From contig JAUVPN010000043.1 in assembly GCA_030598645.1 (NCBI GenBank), forward strand, positions 1 to 11,746: a DNA stretch of 11,746 bases, in the 5' to 3' direction. This DNA comes from Hyphomicrobium sp. Its GTDB lineage: Bacteria > Pseudomonadota > Alphaproteobacteria > Rhizobiales > Hyphomicrobiaceae. The position numbers and the translations under genes are program-made. Below the pieces are notes generated by a model. That model was not told the DNA's origin and made no database searches. It saw only the letters and a list, made by a program, of their open reading frames with translations. Of this stretch, positions 7,528-11,746 are shown piece by piece (within the stretch, counting starts at the first letter, position 1; each line of letters starts with the position of its first letter).

Positions 7528-8361
7528 TCATCCCCAAAGAAGGGGATCATTTGGCAGCAAGGCCTTCGCGAAGCGAATGCCGGCGGCGACCCCGTTGCAC
7601 CAGACTACTACACCTGCGAAGCGCCGGCCGCTCGCCAGTTCAACAAAGACGATGCTATCGGGTGCAAGTTGTGGCACCCGCTCCAGTCCCAAGCCGCCAG
7701 AGGAGACGTCCCGGACAAATGCCTCGGTGGTTTTGCGATTATGCGTGATGACGCATGGTTGGCAAAGCGTGCGGCGCGCCGAACGTCGACGCTGCGGTAG
7801 ATCGGGCAGCCGAATCTGACCTTTTGCGTCGAGGCACGGGGATCCGCCATTTGCCGCTTCTGCGAGCAGTTTCTTCAACACATTGGAATTACGAGCATAC
7901 TGAGCAGAAAGCTCGCGCACGACATCGTGGTGTAGTTGCTGGAGCGCGCTCAACGAGTCTTTGCAAGCATTGCGCCAGGAGTTGGTCAGCGAAAAAAGGT
8001 GCAGTGTCGAAGCGCGCTCTTCGCCGATTTGATTTGCGTCGGTGAAGTAGCGCACAAGCACCGATCTGGCAGGTTCCAAATTGTGATAGAATTGGGAAAA
8101 GACATTGATGGTATGTTCGTTGAGATGAGTTTCAATCATCAAATTTCGCATTGCCATTATGATTGCGGGCTCGTGAGGCAAATACGGCTTGAGGCTTGCT
8201 TCGCTGCGCTGTGCTGTCGGCCCCCGTAACGCGTTGACCGCGCTCGCGATAGCCACCGTCAATAGTGCGGCGGAGTGCATCTCGTAAACAAGCGTTTCAA
8301 AAATCGATCCGGTTGAATCTCCGATATCGCCCAGTCGGGGCTCACTGTTGAGCGCTGTCAT
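7528..8361 (-). CDS. PilZ-domain protein with helical N-terminal domain
   Basis: The 277-residue product ends in a PilZ domain (about 190-270) with the arginine cluster RRRSARR (191-197, RxxxR type) and DVSSGG (218-223, D-x-S-x-x-G), the two motifs that bind c-di-GMP in active PilZ proteins. The first 185 residues are mostly helical, rich in His, and not recognised. There is no signal peptide or clear membrane segment. The ATG at 8361 was chosen for its strong ribosome site AGGAAG (8369-8374, spacing 7); an ATG at 8412 and a GTG at 8418 in frame have poorer sites. It lies 156 bp upstream of the FIST gene on the same strand, so it may be the first gene of one unit or separately expressed. It may act as a c-di-GMP effector of the neighbouring sensor system; the target is not known. 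Confidence 0.85.
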   Translation of the reverse strand: MTALNSEPRLGDIGDSTGSIFETLVYEMHSAALLTVAIASAVNALRGPTAQRSEASLKPYLPHEPAIIMAMRNLMIETHLNEHTINVFSQFYHNLEPARSVLVRYFTDANQIGEERASTLHLFSLTNSWRNACKDSLSALQQLHHDVVRELSAQYARNSNVLKKLLAEAANGGSPCLDAKGQIRLPDLPQRRRSARRTLCQPCVITHNRKTTEAFVRDVSSGGLGLERVPQLAPDSIVFVELASGRRFAGVVVWCNGVAAGIRFAKALLPNDPLLWG

Positions 8362-8657
8362 TGCAGCACTTCCTTTTAGCCCTGTCTGGTAGGATTTTGC
8401 CAATAATTGCATGTCCACCCCGTCCGCATACGATTGAAACCAATCTTAGCAATGGGACAGCTAACGTTTCGTTAGGCATATAATTGTCGGTGAGTTACAG
8501 CGAGTAATCTCAACGTGCAAAAAACTGATGATATAATGACACAGCTCTATTTTGCCCGCCGTGAGAACAAGTCCTGTAAGCGATAAGCGTTAGGGTCCCG
8601 CGCGAGATTGTCCGCTGCGGCGGCTTACGATGCCCAAGCCAAGATGCGCTGCCTGTC
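8362..8657. other. 296-bp intergenic region between L,D-transpeptidase 3' end and PilZ start
   Basis: Both flanking genes read leftwards, so the PilZ promoter should be here. The region has an AT-rich middle with two exact TATAAT hexamers on the plus strand (8479-8484, 8532-8537), a 15-bp palindrome (8461-8475), and the heptamer CGTTAGG twice (8470-8476, 8588-8594). No clear rho-independent terminator for the transpeptidase was found; only a short CCGC-T-GCGG near 8611 without a T-tract. No tRNA and no supported ORF; a 16-codon plus-strand frame at 8536-8586 lacks a ribosome site. Confidence 0.5.
8454..8484 (+). promoter_or_regulatory. Possible plus-strand promoter with CTAACG-TTT-CGTTAG palindrome in its spacer
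   Basis: GGGACA (8454-8459, 4 of 6 to TTGACA) and TATAAT (8479-8484, 6 of 6) are separated by 19 bp, and the perfect inverted repeat CTAACG-TTT-CGTTAG occupies 8461-8475 between them. This is the layout of a repressor operator overlapping a promoter. It points away from PilZ and towards the antisense strand of the transpeptidase, where I see no gene. The palindrome could instead serve a minus-strand PilZ promoter. Confidence 0.3.
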
Positions 8658-10322
8658 TTAGCGTGTCAGCACGATGAAGTCGGTATAGGCCCCCATCTCG
8701 TGGCTGCGGGCATTATCAGAGACGATCAACGAGGCGCCGGTCCAAAGGAGCTCGGAAATTCGACGTCGTGCGTCCTCTGGCATCTCGATACGGTCGAGCG
8801 CGCCCGCAGCCGTTTCGGGCGGGTGGCGGTTGGGAGTTGTCGGCGAGGCAACCTTATTCTTGGCGCGCTTGCCCCTTCTGCGCTTTCGGCTCTTCTTCTG
8901 AGCCTTGCCGCGTTCTGGCATGGTAACCGCAGTCCACTTTAAGAGGGAACCACCCGGCTCCGCGCCGAGTGCCACGTAAACGTGAGTCCCAAGCGGGCGA
9001 TCCGCATCGCGGACGGTTACCGGCGCCTCGTAGACGTCCTTCCAGTCCTGCCGGACAAAGACACGTCCTTCTTTTTTGCTGATGAAAACGGAGACCGCTT
9101 TGCCTCGACGGTCGGCCTCTTGGACCTTTGCCTTGGCGAACTTTTCGGCAGCCACGGCGTCTTTCCAAGTTTCTACCGCGTCGAATGCGGCGCGTGTAGC
9201 AACTGCCTCGCGTGCACGCGCATGAGCAAAATCGAGGTGCGCTTGCCTGAGGCCTTTTTCGGCGGCGGCCATGGCCTTAGCGGCGGCCTCGCGTCCCTCT
9301 GAGTCACGTACTTCAGATAGATCTTCCGCTGCGAGTTTGGATACCCGTGTTCTTGCCGCCGCAAGAGCCGATTTGGCTACCTTAATGTCGTCGACGGCTC
9401 CTCGTGCAATTTTTGCCGTCTCATTTGCCGTTTTAAGTGCCGCCTTGGCAGACAGTTCAGCCGCCAGTTTTTCAGCTACTGCCTGTTTTTTCATCACGGC
9501 CGCGTATTCGGCGGGATTGAGCGTCGTCGGTACGATAGCGGGTTTTTTATCAAGGTCGGGAGCATTGGCGGCCGTCGTCGTCCCTATGTTCTTTGCACCA
9601 TCTAGGCTTGCCAGCTCAACCGTCCCCGTTGTTTCCGGAGCTTCGGCTTGTTCGCTGATCTGCGCAGCGTTCGGATACAACTTTGGTGTCGGTAAGAAGT
9701 TATGAGTGATCGCGAAGGGCTTTGTATCGCGGGGGGTGACGACCACACGTGTGCCCATCTGTGTTAAGCCCCATAGGCTTTTGGCGAAGGAATAGGGAAG
9801 CCGAATACAACCATGAGAGGCAGGGTAGCCCGGAATGACGCCTGCGTGCATTGCGATGCCAGACCATGTGATGCGCTGCATGTATGGCATCGACGCACCG
9901 CGGTAAATATTTGAATAGTGACGCCGGCGACGTTGTATGATGGAGAACACACCGGTCGGTGTGCGATGGCCGCGCATGCCGCTGGAGACCCGCGAGCGCG
10001 CGACCAGGCCATTTTCGCCATAAATGGCGACGTGCTGGCTGCCTAGAGAAACGACGGCAAGGAGGGGTCCGGTGGGGGCCTTTGACGCGACCTCCTTATT
10101 CGGTTTCGACTGGCGGTTGCGGGAACGCCGAACCCTGCGTTTTCGTATTCTCCGACGCTTAGCCTGTGTTTGGTAGCCAAATAGATTTCCAAAGCCCTGT
10201 TGAGCAGCGGCTGGCTGGACGGCGGTTCCGAGCGCAATAGTGGCAAGCCCCACCGTAACGAAGGCCGCCATATACATCGCTATGCGGCGCCAAGGCGCTG
10301 CGGCACAAAGGATGTTGCGCAC
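8658..10322 (-). CDS. L,D-transpeptidase (YkuD) with second, cysteine-less C-terminal YkuD-like domain
   Basis: The 554-residue product has a signal peptide (hydrophobic about 17-36, PAAAQ), a very basic stretch (55-74), a YkuD catalytic domain (about 86-198) with His159 in AMHAG and SHGCIRLP (Cys172 catalytic), a long Ala/Lys-rich coiled coil (about 270-405), then a second YkuD-like domain (about 408-554) ending YTDFIVLTR. The second domain lacks the SHGC motif, having SDNARSHEMG instead, and is interrupted by a basic loop (476-490). After the signal peptide Cys172 is the only cysteine. The enzyme makes 3-3 peptidoglycan cross-links or attaches proteins to the wall, in the periplasm. The GTG start at 10322 was chosen for AGGGGGGAGAG at 10330-10340 and the signal peptide position; the frame is open to a TTG at 10490 with an ATG at 10376. 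It is divergent from the dipeptidase gene. Confidence 0.88.
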   Translation of the reverse strand: MRNILCAAAPWRRIAMYMAAFVTVGLATIALGTAVQPAAAQQGFGNLFGYQTQAKRRRIRKRRVRRSRNRQSKPNKEVASKAPTGPLLAVVSLGSQHVAIYGENGLVARSRVSSGMRGHRTPTGVFSIIQRRRRHYSNIYRGASMPYMQRITWSGIAMHAGVIPGYPASHGCIRLPYSFAKSLWGLTQMGTRVVVTPRDTKPFAITHNFLPTPKLYPNAAQISEQAEAPETTGTVELASLDGAKNIGTTTAANAPDLDKKPAIVPTTLNPAEYAAVMKKQAVAEKLAAELSAKAALKTANETAKIARGAVDDIKVAKSALAAARTRVSKLAAEDLSEVRDSEGREAAAKAMAAAEKGLRQAHLDFAHARAREAVATRAAFDAVETWKDAVAAEKFAKAKVQEADRRGKAVSVFISKKEGRVFVRQDWKDVYEAPVTVRDADRPLGTHVYVALGAEPGGSLLKWTAVTMPERGKAQKKSRKRRRGKRAKNKVASPTTPNRHPPETAAGALDRIEMPEDARRRISELLWTGASLIVSDNARSHEMGAYTDFIVLTR

Positions 10323-10627
10323 GGTGTCTCTCTCCCCCCTGTTCGCGAATTCCAAAGCTGTTAACATACCCCACATATCGGTGCTGTGCCCGGGTGAAAT
10401 TGGAACAGCTTTCTTATCGTCCAGAAGTGTTGCACTCGAGTTGCCAAACAGGGGTCGTAAGGGTTGTATTTTTTCGGGGATGTCGACCAAGGTCCCCCTG
10501 GCATAGTCCCGAGCTTCCCGTGTTGGGAAAGACGCGCACCCCGTCTCCGCCTCAATTTCTCACAGTTTGGCTACAACTATTCGGTTAAGCAGTCTTTGCT
10601 GGGAACAGCGAGAATGAGGATCGGCAC
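10323..10627. other. 305-bp divergent intergenic region, transpeptidase / dipeptidase
   Basis: It must contain the promoters of both divergent envelope genes, but I find no convincing -35/-10 pair. The only short palindrome noticed is ACTCGAGT near 10435. The part up to 10490 stays open in the transpeptidase frame and could be an extended N-terminus, though the composition does not look coding. GAGGA at 10616-10620 is the ribosome site of the dipeptidase. Confidence 0.4.
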
Positions 10628-11428
10628 GTGCGGCGACAGTCTTCAACCAGATGTGAGACAGTATTTTTGCTGCTTCTGGCGCTCGTACTTGCAGGAGCCG
10701 CCGCCTTCGCCGGCGAAAAGAGACTTCCAACCGGTTTTGTCTATCTGCACGACATCGATCCGAGCATCATACAGGACATGCGCTATGCGGGGCATGACAA
10801 TTTTATGGGTGGCCCCGTTCCGGGTTACAAGGCGCCCGAATGTATACTCCTACGTTCTGCAGCTAAGGCGCTGTCGCGCGTGCAAATGGACTTGAAGAGT
10901 CGCGGTCTTTCGCTGAAGGTCTATGATTGTTACCGACCAAAGCGTGCCGTGCGCGCGTTTGTCAGGTCAGCGGCTGATAGAAGAACCGATGCTGCGCTGA
11001 AGCGCTTCTATCCCAACATCAGGCGGTCGCAACTTTTGCGTCGTGGGTATGTGGCGAGCCCTTCCATGCATTCGAAGGGCGCGACAGTCGATCTGACGCT
11101 CGTTGCGCTGCCAGAAAAAGAGGCCGCCACATTTGATCCCCTCCAGACCTATGGCGCTTGTACCGCACCGGCAAAGGACCGTGCGCCCGACAATAGCGTC
11201 GACATGGGAACGGGGTTCGACTGCTTCGACCGTAAGAGCCACACGTGGAGCCGGGCCATCTCGCCTGAGCAGCGCAAGTGGCGCCAAACGTTGCGCAAAG
11301 CGATGGCCAAGCAGGGGTTCAGCAACTATTCGAAGGAATGGTGGCACTATACGTACCGTCAGGCAGCCAGCGGGAGGCGCTATGATTTTCTGGTGACGCC
11401 ACGTAACGAAAATTATGGCGACAGGTAG
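10628..11428 (+). CDS. Secreted D-alanyl-D-alanine dipeptidase (VanX/DdpX family, peptidase M15D)
   Basis: The 266-residue product has a signal peptide (hydrophobic about 12-27, AFA/G) and a VanX-type zinc peptidase domain. YDCYRPKRA places Arg103 as the conserved active-site arginine, SMHSKGATVD (145-155) supplies zinc ligands His148 and Asp155, and KEWWHY supplies catalytic Glu237 and zinc ligand His240. All catalytic residues are present. The family cleaves D-Ala-D-Ala; in E. coli DdpX is linked to D-Ala reuse, while VanX confers glycopeptide resistance. Export and the absence of vanH/vanA/vanR genes argue for peptidoglycan turnover rather than resistance. Four cysteines outside the signal peptide (72, 101, 178, 199) could form disulfides. 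The GTG start follows GAGGA by seven bases. It is divergent from the L,D-transpeptidase. Confidence 0.9.
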   Translation: MRRQSSTRCETVFLLLLALVLAGAAAFAGEKRLPTGFVYLHDIDPSIIQDMRYAGHDNFMGGPVPGYKAPECILLRSAAKALSRVQMDLKSRGLSLKVYDCYRPKRAVRAFVRSAADRRTDAALKRFYPNIRRSQLLRRGYVASPSMHSKGATVDLTLVALPEKEAATFDPLQTYGACTAPAKDRAPDNSVDMGTGFDCFDRKSHTWSRAISPEQRKWRQTLRKAMAKQGFSNYSKEWWHYTYRQAASGRRYDFLVTPRNENYGDR

Positions 11429-11464
11429 GAGGCACAAATGCTGCGCGTTTGAATTTCTGCGTCT

Positions 11465-11746
11465 CTATTCTGCAGTAATCCACTCGCGTCCTTGTTTGGC
11501 GTCTGCCAGAGAAAAGACCTTCACCTGCGCCGGCATCAGGAAGCCGAAGGCCGTGACCGACAGCCGGATCCATTCGACGTCGGTCACCACAGCAATCTTG
11601 TCCCACTTGAGGAAGTGCCCCATGCCGACTTTGGTGTCTGCCCATAGAGCGCCAGGATCCATACCGGAAAAATCAGCGCCGATCTGATAGTAGAGTCGGA
11701 CCCTCTCGTGCTGAGCAAGCGCGCGCTCAACGGCTGGTATGAGCAC
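11465..11746 (-). CDS. SpoIIAA/STAS-like protein, N-terminus beyond window (partial)
   Basis: The 93 residues visible match the C-terminal three quarters of small SpoIIAA-like proteins (about 120 residues): a first segment LIPAVERALAQHERVRLYYQ, then GALWADTKVGMGHFLKWDK, AVVTDVEWIRLSVTAFGFLM and VKVFSLADAKQGREWI. The family has a STAS-like fold; its role is not established. The GTG at 11744-11746 falls in the middle of the first helix of the family, so it is not the real start and about 25 residues should lie beyond the right edge. The stop is 36 bp from the convergent dipeptidase gene. Confidence 0.8.
   Translation of the reverse strand: MLIPAVERALAQHERVRLYYQIGADFSGMDPGALWADTKVGMGHFLKWDKIAVVTDVEWIRLSVTAFGFLMPAQVKVFSLADAKQGREWITAE

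Noticed and set aside
8536..8586. Short plus-strand ORF of 16 codons (starts MTQLYFARR)
   Set aside because: No ribosome site and no other evidence of translation; chance ORFs of this size are common.
10464..10895. 143-codon plus-strand frame entering the dipeptidase gene
   Set aside because: It is out of frame with the dipeptidase, whose signal peptide and catalytic motifs fix the real frame; the product has no domain.
10628..11428. Glycopeptide (vancomycin) resistance gene vanX
   Set aside because: No vanH, vanA/B ligase or vanRS nearby, and the protein has a signal peptide whereas VanX works in the cytoplasm; a wall-turnover dipeptidase is more likely.
10967..11437. 156-codon minus-strand frame in the dipeptidase gene
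   Set aside because: Antisense shadow of the dipeptidase; no motif.
1..11746. Mobile element, phage, CRISPR or toxin-antitoxin content
   Set aside because: No transposase, integrase, repeat array, tRNA-flanked junction or small paired genes could be found; gene content is ordinary chromosomal.

Overview
The window looks like chromosomal DNA of an alphaproteobacterium, most likely from the order Hyphomicrobiales. This is judged from moderately high GC, GTG starts, a two-domain L,D-transpeptidase of the type seen in that order, and an exported PIMT. The species cannot be named from the sequence. I see no tRNA, rRNA, IS element, integrase, CRISPR array or phage gene. Ten protein genes are supported, nine complete and one cut by the right edge.

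Left part (1-3800): a membrane-anchored J-domain protein (+) converges on and overlaps a bactofilin (-). The bactofilin is divergent from an exported protein-L-isoaspartate methyltransferase (+), which converges on a periplasmic c-type cytochrome with an N-terminal SUOX/molybdopterin-like domain (-).

Centre (3788-8657): a signalling cluster. A NarL/LuxR-type response regulator (+) faces a minus-strand series made of a PilZ protein, a FIST-domain sensor (NosP-like) and a cytosolic hybrid histidine kinase; the last two are only 2 bp apart. The NosP (FIST) plus NahK-type kinase pair is known as a haem/nitric-oxide sensing system in Pseudomonas and other bacteria, so this is plausibly an alphaproteobacterial version, with a PilZ (c-di-GMP-type) protein added. 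The same 8-bp palindrome core CCAATTGG occurs upstream of the regulator and upstream of the FIST-kinase pair, which suggests shared control. The cytochrome gene is divergent from the regulator and is a natural candidate target.

Right part (8658-11746): envelope genes. A two-domain YkuD L,D-transpeptidase (-) is divergent from a secreted VanX/DdpX-type D-Ala-D-Ala dipeptidase (+), which converges on a SpoIIAA/STAS-like protein (-) whose N-terminus lies beyond the window.

Three gene-free stretches of about 300-350 bp (3788-4140, 8362-8657, 10323-10627) carry inverted repeats, AT-rich segments or little that can be recognised. The most interesting material is the FIST/kinase/regulator/PilZ cluster with its shared palindromes, and the unexplained 8454-8540 segment, where a 15-bp palindrome lies between a weak -35-like and a perfect -10-like hexamer on the strand opposite to both flanking genes.
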